From positions 36,165-100,164 of the forward strand of contig NZ_JAVBXR010000122.1 of the NCBI RefSeq assembly GCF_030824455.1: a stretch of 64,000 nt of DNA, given 5' to 3'. Below are positions 9,292-18,366 of this stretch, one piece after another. The notes beneath the pieces were generated by a model. The model searched no databases. It worked only from the letters and a program-made list of their open reading frames with translations, and was not told the DNA's origin. This stretch comes from Desulfobulbus sp. Its GTDB lineage: Bacteria > Desulfobacterota > Desulfobulbia > Desulfobulbales > Desulfobulbaceae. Positions within the stretch are counted from its first letter, which is position 1, and each line of letters opens with the position of its first letter. The position numbers and the translations under genes are program-made.

Positions 9292-11649
9292 ATGACCACG
9301 AACATTCTCCCTGCGCAGTGGTCGCTTTGGCTCCTCGCCTTGACCCTTTGGGGCCTGGTCTTTGCCGGGCAGGGGTGGGCTGAGCAGCGTCAGCCCAACA
9401 TCCTTATCCTCAACTCCTATCATCAAGGCGAGAACTGGTCGGACAACGAAATTGCCGGCATTCTCAGTGCATTGCGGACGCGGCGCCCGCATCTGGTTCC
9501 CAGAATTGAGTTGATTGACGCCAAACGTTTTCCGACGCCCGCGCATCTCGACTTTTTCAAGGGCTATCTGGTGCACAAGTATCACGGCCGCACCTTTGAC
9601 CTGATCATCGCCCTCGACAATCCTGCCCTCGACCTGCTGGTCGGCAACGCAAACGACCTCTTTCCGGAAACGCCGGTCGTCTTTGCCGGCATCAACGGCT
9701 ATCGTCCCGCAATGATTGCCGGCAGGAAAAAGGTCACCGGCGTGGTCCAGCGGCTGGATGCGGCCGGCACGCTCGAAATGGCGCTCTCCATGCATCCCGG
9801 GGCGGCAAAGGTATTGGTGATCCACGACTATACCGCCAGCGGCCTTGCGGTTCGGCAGGAAACCGAACAGTCCCTGGCCCGCTTTGCGGACAAAGTAGAG
9901 CTGCGTTACGCATCCGATGGTCCAGTCGAGACGCTGAGCCAAGAACTGCGAGCAATGCCGCCCAATGGACTCGTGCTGCTGTTGACCTATGTCACCGACA
10001 AGGCTGGGCGCACCTTTACCCGGGAGGAAAGCGCGCGGCTGATTGCATCTGTCAGCCCGGCGCCGGTTTACACGGTGCATGCAACTGACCTCGGTTTTGG
10101 CGTTGTAGGCGGTTTGCTGCTGGAGGGGCAGGAGCACGGTCGACAAGCCGCCGACCTTGCTCTCCGCGTGCTTGGTGGGGCAGATTCTGAGCACACGGCG
10201 ATAGAAGAAAGTCGCTCTCGATGCATGATTGATTACACTGTCGCAACCAAACTGCAGATCACTGAACGTCTCTGGCCCGATAGCGCCCTTGTCGTCAACC
10301 GCCCGATCTCCTTTTGGAATCGCCACCGCAGTGCGCTCATCCCATCGTTTGCGGCTATTCTCGTGCTGACGGCGCTTTCGTTGCTGCTTTGGGTCACGGT
10401 GATTCGATTGCGGCGCACCAAGCAGACCATACACAAAAGCGAAGAGAAATACCGCGTGCTTTTCTCTAACATTCCCCTTGGGATCACAGTGACCAATCGT
10501 TTGGGGAAAATAATCGAAACCAACGATATGGCCGCCAAACTTTTGGGCCTTTCCAAGGAGGATCACGAGGCGCGGACTCTCGACAGCACGGAATGGCGCA
10601 TAATCCGCCCAGACGGCACCCCGATGCCGGTTGACGAATATGCCGGCATGCGGGCGTTGCACGAGAACGCTCTGATTGAACATGTCGAAATGGGCATTGT
10701 GAGGCCAAACGCTGAAACCATCTGGCTCAGTGTGGCGGCCGCTCCGCTTCATCTCGAAGACTATGGGGTCATGGTTATTTACAGCGACGTCAGCGAGCGG
10801 AAACAGGCCGAGAAAGCCCTCCTCCGCAAAGATGCCTTGCTGGGAGCGATGCTGCGCAACCTGCCTTTCGACTTTTGGGCGCGCGACGCCAACCAGCGCA
10901 TCCTCATGCAAAGCGACGAGTCCGTCAATTTGTGGGGCGACCTGGCGGCAGACACAGCTTCATTGCAGCAGTTTGACGCTAAAACCCTGGAACAAGGGGC
11001 TGCCAACAATCGCCGCGTCCTTGCGGGGGAGATCATCTCAGAAGAGTGCGCCCTCGTTACTAAGCATGGCGATTTGCGAGAGTTTCATCACATTTTGGCG
11101 CCGATCCGCGAGGGGACGGAAATACTAGGCGTCCTCGGGATCAACATCGACATCACTGAACACAAGCAGATTTTGGAAGAAGTGCGCAGATCAAACGAAC
11201 TGCTCTCCTCGTTCATCAAGCACTCGCCTATTTACGCCTATATCAAGGAGGTCGTACCTTTTGAAAGTCGCGTTTTGAAAGCCAGTGACAATTTCCAGGA
11301 GATGATCGGCGTACCGGGGTCTCAAATTGCTGGAAAAACCATGGAGGAGCTTTTTCCAGCCGAATTCGCGGCGAAAATTACCGCTGACGACTGGTTGGTC
11401 GTTTCCCGTGGCGAGATTCTCCATCAGGATGAGGAATTGAATGGCCGCTGCTATACAACGTTTAAATTTCCCATTCCGATCGGAAGGAAAAGCTATTTAG
11501 CCGGGTATACAATAGACCTCACCGAGCGCAGGCGAGCGGCAGAGGAAAAAAGCAAACTGGAAGTCCAATTGGCCCAAGCCCAAAAAATGGAGTCGGTGGG
11601 GCGTCTTGCGGGAGGCGTGGCCCACGCTTCAACAACATGCTCGGCGTGA
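9292..11649 (+). CDS. Hybrid sensor histidine kinase, N-terminal part (gene split by frameshift)
   Basis: 785 codons from ATG 9292; a longer frame upstream is not protein-like. After a signal or anchor segment (about 8-30) comes a periplasmic domain resembling ABC substrate-binding proteins (NILILNSYHQGENWSD onward, to about 330), a membrane helix (about 350-372), then three PAS-like domains (about 385-750) with PAC-type ends, and the start of HisKA (AQKMESVGRLAGGVAH). The frame then ends in an unrelated tail (ASTTCSA). The expected HDFNN motif would be restored by one extra base between 11626 and 11627; the rest of the kinase continues in the frame of 11637-12734. So this is either a recently inactivated gene or an assembly error. 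Confidence 0.85.
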   Translation: MTTNILPAQWSLWLLALTLWGLVFAGQGWAEQRQPNILILNSYHQGENWSDNEIAGILSALRTRRPHLVPRIELIDAKRFPTPAHLDFFKGYLVHKYHGRTFDLIIALDNPALDLLVGNANDLFPETPVVFAGINGYRPAMIAGRKKVTGVVQRLDAAGTLEMALSMHPGAAKVLVIHDYTASGLAVRQETEQSLARFADKVELRYASDGPVETLSQELRAMPPNGLVLLLTYVTDKAGRTFTREESARLIASVSPAPVYTVHATDLGFGVVGGLLLEGQEHGRQAADLALRVLGGADSEHTAIEESRSRCMIDYTVATKLQITERLWPDSALVVNRPISFWNRHRSALIPSFAAILVLTALSLLLWVTVIRLRRTKQTIHKSEEKYRVLFSNIPLGITVTNRLGKIIETNDMAAKLLGLSKEDHEARTLDSTEWRIIRPDGTPMPVDEYAGMRALHENALIEHVEMGIVRPNAETIWLSVAAAPLHLEDYGVMVIYSDVSERKQAEKALLRKDALLGAMLRNLPFDFWARDANQRILMQSDESVNLWGDLAADTASLQQFDAKTLEQGAANNRRVLAGEIISEECALVTKHGDLREFHHILAPIREGTEILGVLGINIDITEHKQILEEVRRSNELLSSFIKHSPIYAYIKEVVPFESRVLKASDNFQEMIGVPGSQIAGKTMEELFPAEFAAKITADDWLVVSRGEILHQDEELNGRCYTTFKFPIPIGRKSYLAGYTIDLTERRRAAEEKSKLEVQLAQAQKMESVGRLAGGVAHASTTCSA

Positions 11650-12734
11650 TTCTGGGGCAGACCGAGTTGACTATGAGTCGGCTGGAACCCACCCATCCCC
11701 TTTTTGCCAGTTTGCAGAACATTCATAACGCCGCCGAACGGTCCGCCGACCTGACCAAGCAACTCCTGGCGTTCGCTCGCAAGCAGACGGTTGTCCCCAA
11801 AATGCTCGACTTGAACGAGATCGTGGAAGGCATGCTGAGCATGCTGCGACGGCTCATCAGCGAGGACATCAATCTGGTTTGGTTGCCGGGGAGGAATCTT
11901 GGGGCGATCAAAATGGACCCGTCGCAGATCGACCAGATCCTGGTGAATCTGTGCGTCAACGCCCGAGACGCCATCAGCGAGGCAGGCGTTCTCACCATTG
12001 AGACCGGGACCGCAGTCTTCGACGAGGCCTACTGCGCCGCACATCCAGGCTTTTTTCCTGGCGAGTATGTGCTGTTGGCGCTCGGCGACAATGGCTCTGG
12101 CATGGACGCGGAGACGATTTCGCACCTGTTCGAACCCTTTTTCACCACCAAGGACTTTGGCAAAGGGACTGGCCTGGGATTGGCCACGGTTTACGGCATC
12201 GTTCGGCAGAATAACGGTTTCATCGATGTCGACAGCGCGCCGGGCCAGGGAACGACCTTTAGGGTCTATCTTCCCCGCCATGAGATCCAGGCAGAGCGGA
12301 CGGCTCAAACGGATGCGGTGGAACTGCTCGCGGGCGGCCGCGAAACCCTTTTATTGGTGGAAGACGAGCCCATGATCCTCGAGATGACCAAGGAGATGCT
12401 CGAAGGCCAGGGCTATGCCGTCCTGCCCGTTGCCGCGCCGAACGAGGCCATCCGTTTGAGTCAGGAACATGCCGGCAAGATTGATCTGCTGATCACCGAC
12501 GTGGTGATGCCCGAGATGAACGGCCGGGATCTCGCGGCGCAGTTGTTGTTGCTCCGCCCTGACCTGCAATTGCTTTTCATGTCCGGCTACACCGCCGACG
12601 TCATCGCCCAGCATGGCGTGCTTGAGGAGGGCGTTCACTTTATCCAGAAACCCTTTTCTCTCAAGAACCTGTCCGCCAAGGTGCGGGCAGTTCTGGATGC
12701 GGGAACGATGGAGAAGAGACGCACACCCAATTAA
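11637..12734 (+). CDS. Hybrid sensor histidine kinase, C-terminal part: ATPase plus receiver domain (frameshifted)
   Basis: 365 codons overlapping the previous frame. It resumes just after the broken H-box (MLGVILGQTEL), completes the HisKA helices, and contains the HATPase domain with N-box LVNLCVNARDAI, G-boxes DNGSGMD and GTGLGLATVYGIV. It ends with a receiver domain (about residues 237-355) holding the phosphoacceptor Asp in LLITDVVMPEMNG and a KPFS lysine. There is no ribosome site before ATG 11637, so it is unlikely to be made on its own; it is the second half of the gene starting at 9292. Confidence 0.85.
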   Translation: MLGVILGQTELTMSRLEPTHPLFASLQNIHNAAERSADLTKQLLAFARKQTVVPKMLDLNEIVEGMLSMLRRLISEDINLVWLPGRNLGAIKMDPSQIDQILVNLCVNARDAISEAGVLTIETGTAVFDEAYCAAHPGFFPGEYVLLALGDNGSGMDAETISHLFEPFFTTKDFGKGTGLGLATVYGIVRQNNGFIDVDSAPGQGTTFRVYLPRHEIQAERTAQTDAVELLAGGRETLLLVEDEPMILEMTKEMLEGQGYAVLPVAAPNEAIRLSQEHAGKIDLLITDVVMPEMNGRDLAAQLLLLRPDLQLLFMSGYTADVIAQHGVLEEGVHFIQKPFSLKNLSAKVRAVLDAGTMEKRRTPN

Positions 12735-12801
12735 ATCAACCAAGCGCCGAAAATCTCATCGCGGTGCATCCATGCTGCGTCGTTTAACCGGCAGTTTCTC
12801 T

Positions 12802-12976
12802 GTTATTCCATTTCCAAAGCAAGCGAAGCATGATGCACAGCGCAAAACATCGCCGACGAAGGAGTGTCATATTCGAACGAAGTGAGAAATCTCGTGCCAT
12901 AATGAGATTTCTCCTCGCTGTGCTCGTCGAAATGACCAACAGGATTATTTCACTTTTGAAATGGAAATGGAATTAC
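12802..12976. repeat. Repeat B, copy 2 (complete MITE-like element of about 175 bp)
   Basis: Bounded by terminal inverted repeats GTTATTCCATTTCC and GGAAATGGAATTAC. Inside is a palindromic core (GAGAAATCTCG..CGAGATTTCTC type) and the block TCGACGAGCACAGCGAGG in reverse. It has no coding capacity of its own; short frames across it are artefacts. Its right end overlaps the TAA stop codon of the phospholipase gene at 12973-12975. Copies at 1696 (truncated) and 53212 (interrupted). Confidence 0.8.
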
Positions 12977-13992
12977 AGCCAATCCGTCAACGACAATCCC
13001 ACCCCCACCCGATTCACGTACTGATCGTAGTCGATCAGGCTTTCGCCGTAGCCGTTGTAATACTGCACATAACCGCGCAGATAGGGCCAATCCCCCATGG
13101 GAAAACTCCAGCTGACCTGGACCGCGCCGCGATGAAAATCGGATTCAAAGGCATTGCGGGTCATCAGGCTGAAGGTGTGGTCGTCCCATTTGTAGGTGGC
13201 GCCCAGCTCGTAATGGCCCATATAGTCGGTGATGTCTGGGTTGTCGTCGTCGTCCGCGTCTTCCGGGAGGCGGTAATAGGGCGTGGCGCTGAGGCCGAGA
13301 TCGCCGTATTCGAATACAAAGGTGGCAAAGAGCCGGTTCCAGCTGCGCGACAGGGCGCTGCTTTGGCCGTTGGATTGGTGGTTGACGCCGAAGGAGTTGC
13401 TGGCGTTGACCACGCCCCACAGTTCCCAGCCGGGATTGAATTGCACCCACATCTCGGGTTCGTGGTTGGTTTCGCGAAACGGGGCCGATATTTCACTGTT
13501 GTAGACCTGCCAGAAGCTGTGGTTGGTGTAGGCGGCGTACACGTCGGTGGAATCGCCGAACAGGCCCACCACCAAGGGCGTCTTGATGCTGATCTGGAAC
13601 TGGGCTTCCACCGGATCAAAATCATACTCGCTGTCGCCGTTGGCCGCGCGGTGGTGTTCAGAATTGTAGCCGTGGGAGTTGTAGGCCAGCGGCAGGATGT
13701 AGTTGGGCTTGTGCGGCAGGATGCTAAACGGCCGCATCACGTTTTTCTTTTCCGCTTCCAATCGTTTTTCCACCGCTCCTTGCCGCTTGGGCAGACTGCG
13801 CTCAACGCCGACCGCGTTCTGCAGGCATTGCCGCCGCAGATCGCCCACGGTGACGCTGTCGTCGGCTGTGGCCAGCTTGCGCTGCACGCATTGCTCCAAC
13901 TGATCATCGGCCAGGGCGCGCATAGAAGGCAACAACAAAACAGACAGCGCGGCCGATCCGGCTGCAACAAGGGAAACAACAGAGGTTGACAT
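12973..13992 (-). CDS. pldA: Outer membrane phospholipase A (phospholipase A1)
   Basis: 339-residue outer membrane beta-barrel lipase that degrades phospholipids misplaced in the outer leaflet. It has a signal peptide (about 1-28), an N-terminal extension rich in Cys/Gln/Lys (residues 30-85), and the barrel. The OMPLA active-site block is clear: GVNHQSNGQSSALSRSWNRL carries the His-Ser pair (HQS) and the catalytic Asn (SWNR). The protein ends in VGVGLSLTDWL, like family members. It is the last gene of the minus-strand run from folD. The stop codon is supplied by the end of repeat B. Confidence 0.92.
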   Translation of the reverse strand: MSTSVVSLVAAGSAALSVLLLPSMRALADDQLEQCVQRKLATADDSVTVGDLRRQCLQNAVGVERSLPKRQGAVEKRLEAEKKNVMRPFSILPHKPNYILPLAYNSHGYNSEHHRAANGDSEYDFDPVEAQFQISIKTPLVVGLFGDSTDVYAAYTNHSFWQVYNSEISAPFRETNHEPEMWVQFNPGWELWGVVNASNSFGVNHQSNGQSSALSRSWNRLFATFVFEYGDLGLSATPYYRLPEDADDDDNPDITDYMGHYELGATYKWDDHTFSLMTRNAFESDFHRGAVQVSWSFPMGDWPYLRGYVQYYNGYGESLIDYDQYVNRVGVGLSLTDWL

Positions 13993-14054
13993 GTTTCAAT
14001 CCAAGGTGGGTAAAGGAAATGAGGTTTGCTTGATCGCGGGAGACGGTGGGACGG

Positions 14055-14249
14055 TCAGCGGCGGCTGACGTTGCAGGATTGGACCTGGACCAGGATAACG
14101 CTCAAGGCCTGAAAAAAGGCCGCGGCTTCGGGGTCGTCCGGATGCTGCTCGCGCCGCTGTTCGTAGCGGGCAAACAGCTGGGTCAGCACCTGGAAGGATT
14201 GATTGTCGTCCATGGAGCCAAGGGCTTCCCAGAGATCATTGGTGTTCAT
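14055..14249 (-). CDS. Small hypothetical protein (64 aa)
   Basis: 64 residues, acidic in the middle (QHPDDPEAAAFFQAL), with no membrane segment and no motif I recognise. It starts 6 bases after the upstream zinc-finger-like gene (stop at 14256), which suggests coupling, although no good ribosome site is visible. Its position between that gene and pldA implies one operon with folD. Function unknown. Confidence 0.6.
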   Translation of the reverse strand: MNTNDLWEALGSMDDNQSFQVLTQLFARYEQRREQHPDDPEAAAFFQALSVILVQVQSCNVSRR

Positions 14250-14255
14250 ATTTTT

Positions 14256-14465
14256 TTATTCTTTTTCGCTGTATTGCGGAGGTTTCGGCGGTTGTAGCGG
14301 TTGCGGCGGGTTTGCGCCGTTGCCGTGTTCGCCTTCCATCACATAACCCAAGCCGCAGCAGGCCGGGCACTCTTCGCGGGTGATGAAAAAGCGACTCTCG
14401 CCCTGAAAAAAACCGATCTCGCCGCTGCCGCCGCAGGTGTTGCACACTTTTTTCTGCTCGCTCAT
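14256..14465 (-). CDS. Small DnaJ-type zinc-finger-like protein (69 aa)
   Basis: 69 residues with two CxxC-G pairs: CNTCGGSGEIGF near the N-terminus and CPACCGLGYV about 20 residues later. These resemble half of the DnaJ cysteine-rich zinc-binding domain (CxxCxGxG repeats), suggesting a single zinc site. The tail is Pro/Gln-rich. The gene lies 27 bases downstream of folD and just upstream of the 64-aa gene. It could be a small metal-binding or thiol chaperone-like protein; this is inference. Confidence 0.7.
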   Translation of the reverse strand: MSEQKKVCNTCGGSGEIGFFQGESRFFITREECPACCGLGYVMEGEHGNGANPPQPLQPPKPPQYSEKE

Positions 14466-14492
14466 GGCGCCGCCGTTGGGTTCAGATCACGG

Positions 14493-15380
14493 TTACACGA
14501 TCCCCGCCGCCTGTTTGGCCGCCTGCAGGGTGTTTTTCATCAGCATGGTGATGGTCATCGGGCCGACGCCGCCGGGCACCGGGGTGATGGCGCCGGCCTT
14601 GTTGACCACGTCGTCGAAATCAACGTCGCCCGCCAGGATGGCCTTGCCGCTGGCCGCCTGACCAATGCGGTTGACGCCGACGTCGATAATCACCGCACCT
14701 TCCTTGATCTGGTCGGCCTTGATCATCTTGGCCACGCCGGCGGCCACAATCAGGATGTCGGCCCGGCGGGTGTGGAAATCCATGTCCTTGGTGCGGGTGT
14801 GGCAGACGGTGACCGTGGCGTTGCCGCCGGCGCGCTTCTGCAGCATCAGGTTGGCGATCGGTTTGCCGACGATGTTGGAGCGCCCCACCACCACCACCTC
14901 GGCCCCGGAGGTTTCGGTTCCGGAACGCTGCAGCAGCTCCAGGATGCCGTGCGGGGTGCAGGGCAGAAAGCAGCGCTCGCCCAGCATCATCTTGCCGACG
15001 TTGACCGGATGAAAACCGTCGACGTCCTTATCCGGATCAATCGCGAACAACACCCTGGCCTCGTTGATGTGACGCGGCAGCGGCAGCTGCACCAGAATGC
15101 CGTGGATGGCCGGGTTTCGGTTGTACTGGTCGACAATCTCCAGCAGTTCCGCCTCGGTGGTTGCCGCCGGCAAGGTGCGCTGCTCGGAATGGATGCCCAA
15201 GTCGTGGGCGGTCTTGTTCTTGGCCGCCACATAGGACTGGGAGGCCGGATCTTCGCCGACCAGAATGGTCGCCAGTCCTGGAATAAGCCCGTGGCTGGCT
15301 TTGAGGCTCGCCGCTTCGGCGGCGATCTCTTCGCGGATGGCCTTGGCTGTTGCTGTGCCGCTGATAATCTGTGCAGGCAT
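14493..15380 (-). CDS. folD: Bifunctional methylenetetrahydrofolate dehydrogenase / methenyl-THF cyclohydrolase
   Basis: Cytoplasmic one-carbon enzyme interconverting 5,10-methylene-, methenyl- and 10-formyl-THF with NADP. Both family signatures are present: the catalytic block ending in SYVAAKNKTAHDLGI, with the conserved Tyr and Lys, and the C-terminal PGGVGPMTITMLM motif. The nucleotide-binding stretch is VVVGRSNIVGKPIANLML. I start at the ATG at 15380 (MPAQIISG, 295 aa), the usual length; the frame extends ten codons further only through a TTG. First gene of a likely folD - zinc-finger - small ORF - pldA operon. Confidence 0.95.
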   Translation of the reverse strand: MPAQIISGTATAKAIREEIAAEAASLKASHGLIPGLATILVGEDPASQSYVAAKNKTAHDLGIHSEQRTLPAATTEAELLEIVDQYNRNPAIHGILVQLPLPRHINEARVLFAIDPDKDVDGFHPVNVGKMMLGERCFLPCTPHGILELLQRSGTETSGAEVVVVGRSNIVGKPIANLMLQKRAGGNATVTVCHTRTKDMDFHTRRADILIVAAGVAKMIKADQIKEGAVIIDVGVNRIGQAASGKAILAGDVDFDDVVNKAGAITPVPGGVGPMTITMLMKNTLQAAKQAAGIV

Positions 15381-15511
15381 GGTTTCCACGTAAAAAAAAG
15401 GATCAATCAAAGACCGGGGCTGTGCCCGACGCTGTTTCAGAGAGCATAACCTAGCACAACGAATGATTTTATCAAGGCGAGACTGGATTCTCCGCCCAGC
15501 TTAACCAAAAT

Positions 15512-18022
15512 TTACCTTTCAGCCGATGGCGCGCCAGCCCCCGCCGACCGATACTCGCGGATCAACAAATCCAGGGCGGTCTGCCGTTTCGAGGTATCCT
15601 GATTGCGCACCGCCATGGCCAGGGACTGGCGGCTGCCGACCAGCACCGCCAGTTTCTTGCCCCGGGTCAGGCCGGTGTAGATCAGGTTGCGAAAGAGCAT
15701 GCGGAAGTGCTGACTGAGCACCGGAATGATCACCACGTCAAACTCCGAACCCTGCGATTTATGAATGGTAATGGCGTAGGCCAGATCCAGCTCGGTGATC
15801 TGATCGCGGGTGTATTCCACCCGCCGCTGATCGGGAAAAAAGGCCACCGCCAGGCTGAGGTTGACGTTGTCGATGGCCTCAATCCGGCCGATGTCGCCGT
15901 TGAACACGTTCAATTCGTAGTTGTTGCGGCGGTGGATCACCCGGTCGCCAACCCGGAACACCCGCTCGCCGATGCTGATCTGCGCCTTGGTCGGGTCCGG
16001 CGGGTTGACGCTCTGCTGCAGCATCAGGTTGAGGCTGGCTGCGCCCAGGGAGCCGCGAATCATCGGCGTCAGCACCTGAATCTCCGCGCCGGGAAAATAC
16101 TTGGGCGCCCATTCCTGGTAGAGCTTGCGCACCACGTCAAGCGCGGTCAGGCCGTAATAGAGCGAGGACCAAGGATGGGTTTTCCTGGCCAGGGCCAGCA
16201 GTTCGGTGGCGGCGGAATCGGCGGTGGCCAGGGTTCCCAGGGATACGTGGCGGAACTGCTCGGGCACGGCGAACTCGTAGACCGGGCTGTTCGCCGAACA
16301 CTCCGGGGCCGCAGGATCAACCGGCTCATAGGGCGTTTGCGCAAACAGGGCTTCGCGCGCCTCAATGCCGGCGTAGCGGTTCTTGACCCGGTGGACAAAC
16401 TGCAGCTGCTGCTGGGTGGCCTCGGCGGAATCGATGAAAAAACAGTCCGCCTGCTTCCACACCGCCGGCGTTTTAAACGGCGACTCCAGCATGGGCATCT
16501 CGCCGCGATTGATCTGATGCGCAGCCTGGATGATGACCGACTCCCGGGCCTGGCGGAAAATGGTGGTGAGGCGGAAACAGGGCAGGCAGCCGCAGTTGAT
16601 CAGATCGCGCAGCACATTGCCCGCGCCCACCGAAGGCAGCTGGTCGGCGTCGCCAATGAACAGCAAGGCCGTGTCCGGGGCGGTTGCCTTGAGCAGCGAG
16701 GCGGTCAGCGAAACATCGAGCATCGAACTCTCGTCGATGATCAAAAAATCGGTCTGCAACGGATTTTCTTCGCAGCGCTTGAAGCCGCTGCCCTGGAATT
16801 CGAGCAAACGGTGGATGGTCTTGGCCGGCACGCCGATCACTTCGCCCATCCGCTGGGCGGCCCGGCCGGTGGGCGCGGTCAGGGTCACGCGCAGGTTCAT
16901 GGCCAGGAGCAGGGCCACGATCACCTTGGTGGCGGTGGTTTTGCCGCAACCGGGCCCGCCGGTGAGGATCGAGCAGCGCTGATCCGCCGCCGAACAGACC
17001 GCCATGGCCTGTTCCGGGCTCAAGGCCATGGCCTGGCTTTCGGTGTGGCGGTGCATCCAGGCGGAGACCCGGGCCGGATCAACGCCGCGCACGCCAATCG
17101 CCCCGGCCAGTCGTTTGGCCACATAATCTTCGTCGTAGTAAAGCGATTTGGCGTAATAACAGGGCACAGGCTCGCCGATTTTCATTTCCGGCAGCACCCG
17201 CACCCGCAGTTGGTCGTCCCGCTGCATCACCGCCAGATGCTCGGGGATGTGTTCCCCTAGCGACAGCTGGAGCAGTTCCTCGACCTGAGTCGTAATCTGC
17301 TGGCGACTGAGGTAGCAATGGCCCTGCTCGCGCGAGGCGGACAGCACATGGCGGATGGCGGCCCGCACCCGCAGATCCGAATCCGGGGCAAAGCCGATGG
17401 AGAGCGCCACCCGGTCGGCGGTGAAAAAGCCGATGCCGTAGAAATCCTGCGCCAGCCGATAGGGATTTTCCTGGACCAAGGCGATCGAGCGGTCGCCGTA
17501 CTGCTTGTAGATGCGCACCGCAAACAGGGTCGAGATGCCGTGCGCCTGGAGAAAGATCATCACCTCACGGATGGCCCGGTGCAGGGTCCAGGCCTCCTTG
17601 ATCATGGCCAGCTTTTTTTCGGCGATGCCGGGCACGTCGGCCAGCTCATCGATGGCCTCTTCGAACACGCTCAGGGTGCGGTCGCCGAAGTGCCGGACAA
17701 TGCGCTTTGCGGTCTGGGGCCCCACCCCTTTGACCAGGCCCGAGCCAAGGTACTTTTCCAGGGCACCGGCGTCGGCGGGTTTAAGCTCAACGGCGAACCG
17801 CGCCTTGAACTGCCGGCCGAATTTCGAATGCTGGGTCCAGACCCCGGAGAACTCCATGGTCGAGCCGGCAAAGACCCTGGTCTGGTGCACAGTGACCGTT
17901 TCCAACTGGCCGTAATTCTGAAAAGGAGCGACCCGGAGCACCGACCAGCCGCTGGCCTCGTCATGATAGGTGACGCGTTCGACGACACCACGAATTTTTT
18001 CTTGAATTTCCGACTGTTCCAA
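15512..18022 (-). CDS. recD2: ATP-dependent RecD-like DNA helicase (RecD2)
   Basis: 836-residue superfamily 1B 5'-3' helicase, the RecBC-independent RecD2 type. The N-terminal region has an OB-like part and helix-hairpin-helix segments (LVKGVGPQTAKRI and ADVPGIAEKKL, residues about 95-145) typical of RecD2. Walker A is LTGGPGCGKTT (about 356-366), Walker B IIDESSMLD, motif III FIGDADQLPSVG, and the C-terminal UvrD-like part has AYAITIHKSQGSEFD and YTGLTRGKKL. The probable start is a TTG (MEQSEIQEK); no better start is seen nearby. It is divergent from the small gene at 18129. Confidence 0.92.
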   Translation of the reverse strand: MEQSEIQEKIRGVVERVTYHDEASGWSVLRVAPFQNYGQLETVTVHQTRVFAGSTMEFSGVWTQHSKFGRQFKARFAVELKPADAGALEKYLGSGLVKGVGPQTAKRIVRHFGDRTLSVFEEAIDELADVPGIAEKKLAMIKEAWTLHRAIREVMIFLQAHGISTLFAVRIYKQYGDRSIALVQENPYRLAQDFYGIGFFTADRVALSIGFAPDSDLRVRAAIRHVLSASREQGHCYLSRQQITTQVEELLQLSLGEHIPEHLAVMQRDDQLRVRVLPEMKIGEPVPCYYAKSLYYDEDYVAKRLAGAIGVRGVDPARVSAWMHRHTESQAMALSPEQAMAVCSAADQRCSILTGGPGCGKTTATKVIVALLLAMNLRVTLTAPTGRAAQRMGEVIGVPAKTIHRLLEFQGSGFKRCEENPLQTDFLIIDESSMLDVSLTASLLKATAPDTALLFIGDADQLPSVGAGNVLRDLINCGCLPCFRLTTIFRQARESVIIQAAHQINRGEMPMLESPFKTPAVWKQADCFFIDSAEATQQQLQFVHRVKNRYAGIEAREALFAQTPYEPVDPAAPECSANSPVYEFAVPEQFRHVSLGTLATADSAATELLALARKTHPWSSLYYGLTALDVVRKLYQEWAPKYFPGAEIQVLTPMIRGSLGAASLNLMLQQSVNPPDPTKAQISIGERVFRVGDRVIHRRNNYELNVFNGDIGRIEAIDNVNLSLAVAFFPDQRRVEYTRDQITELDLAYAITIHKSQGSEFDVVIIPVLSQHFRMLFRNLIYTGLTRGKKLAVLVGSRQSLAMAVRNQDTSKRQTALDLLIREYRSAGAGAPSAER

Positions 18023-18053
18023 CCTTTGATGAACCGGTGTTGAAATTGTTTAC

Positions 18054-18082
18054 TTGTCTGATCGATTCAGTGATGCTATATT
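18054..18082 (+). promoter_or_regulatory. Predicted sigma-70 type promoter for the 18129 gene
   Basis: TTGTCT (18054-18059), a 17-base spacer, and TATATT (18077-18082) preceded by TG one base upstream (extended -10). It faces the small gene at 18129 and lies in the short region divergent from recD2. Based on pattern only. Confidence 0.5.
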
Positions 18083-18128
18083 CTCCCCATTCATACTCCA
18101 AAATTGCAATGGGGTAAAGGAGTCATTC

Positions 18129-18362
18129 ATGCAACAATTACAGGAAAACGTTATAAAAGTGCCGGCGCAAATCCGCTCCGCTTTTCAGCGGGATGGCAAC
18201 AACGGCGTGTTGGTCGGATTGACCCCGGATCAGGCGGTCAAGATTCAACCCCGTGGGGCCGTTCAGGGACGCCCCATGTCGCCCGTCACTTTGCAGGAGG
18301 GCATCGAGCAGTTCGCCGCACGCGAACTCCCGACCATCCGGGCCGTAGAGGCGGCTGTATAG
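18129..18362 (+). CDS. Small hypothetical protein (77 aa)
   Basis: 77 residues from ATG 18129, preceded by AAAGGAG at a good distance. No membrane segment or cysteine; the sequence (VPAQIRSAFQRDGNNGVLVGL near the N-terminus) does not match a family I know. It is followed after 4 bases by the SleB-like hydrolase in the same direction, so the two are probably coexpressed. A small-ORF plus lysis-type hydrolase pair could be a phage leftover, but nothing else phage-like is nearby. Confidence 0.6.
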   Translation: MQQLQENVIKVPAQIRSAFQRDGNNGVLVGLTPDQAVKIQPRGAVQGRPMSPVTLQEGIEQFAARELPTIRAVEAAV

Positions 18363-18366
18363 CGCT

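Noticed and set aside
12830..13024. Open frames crossing repeat B (also 1560-1901, 53168-53482)
   Set aside because: They are translations of the repeat (FLLAVLVE, FRRAQRGE type peptides) and begin and end in different contexts at each copy.
15381..15410. Longer folD start at TTG 15410
   Set aside because: The ATG at 15380 gives the usual family length and N-terminus.
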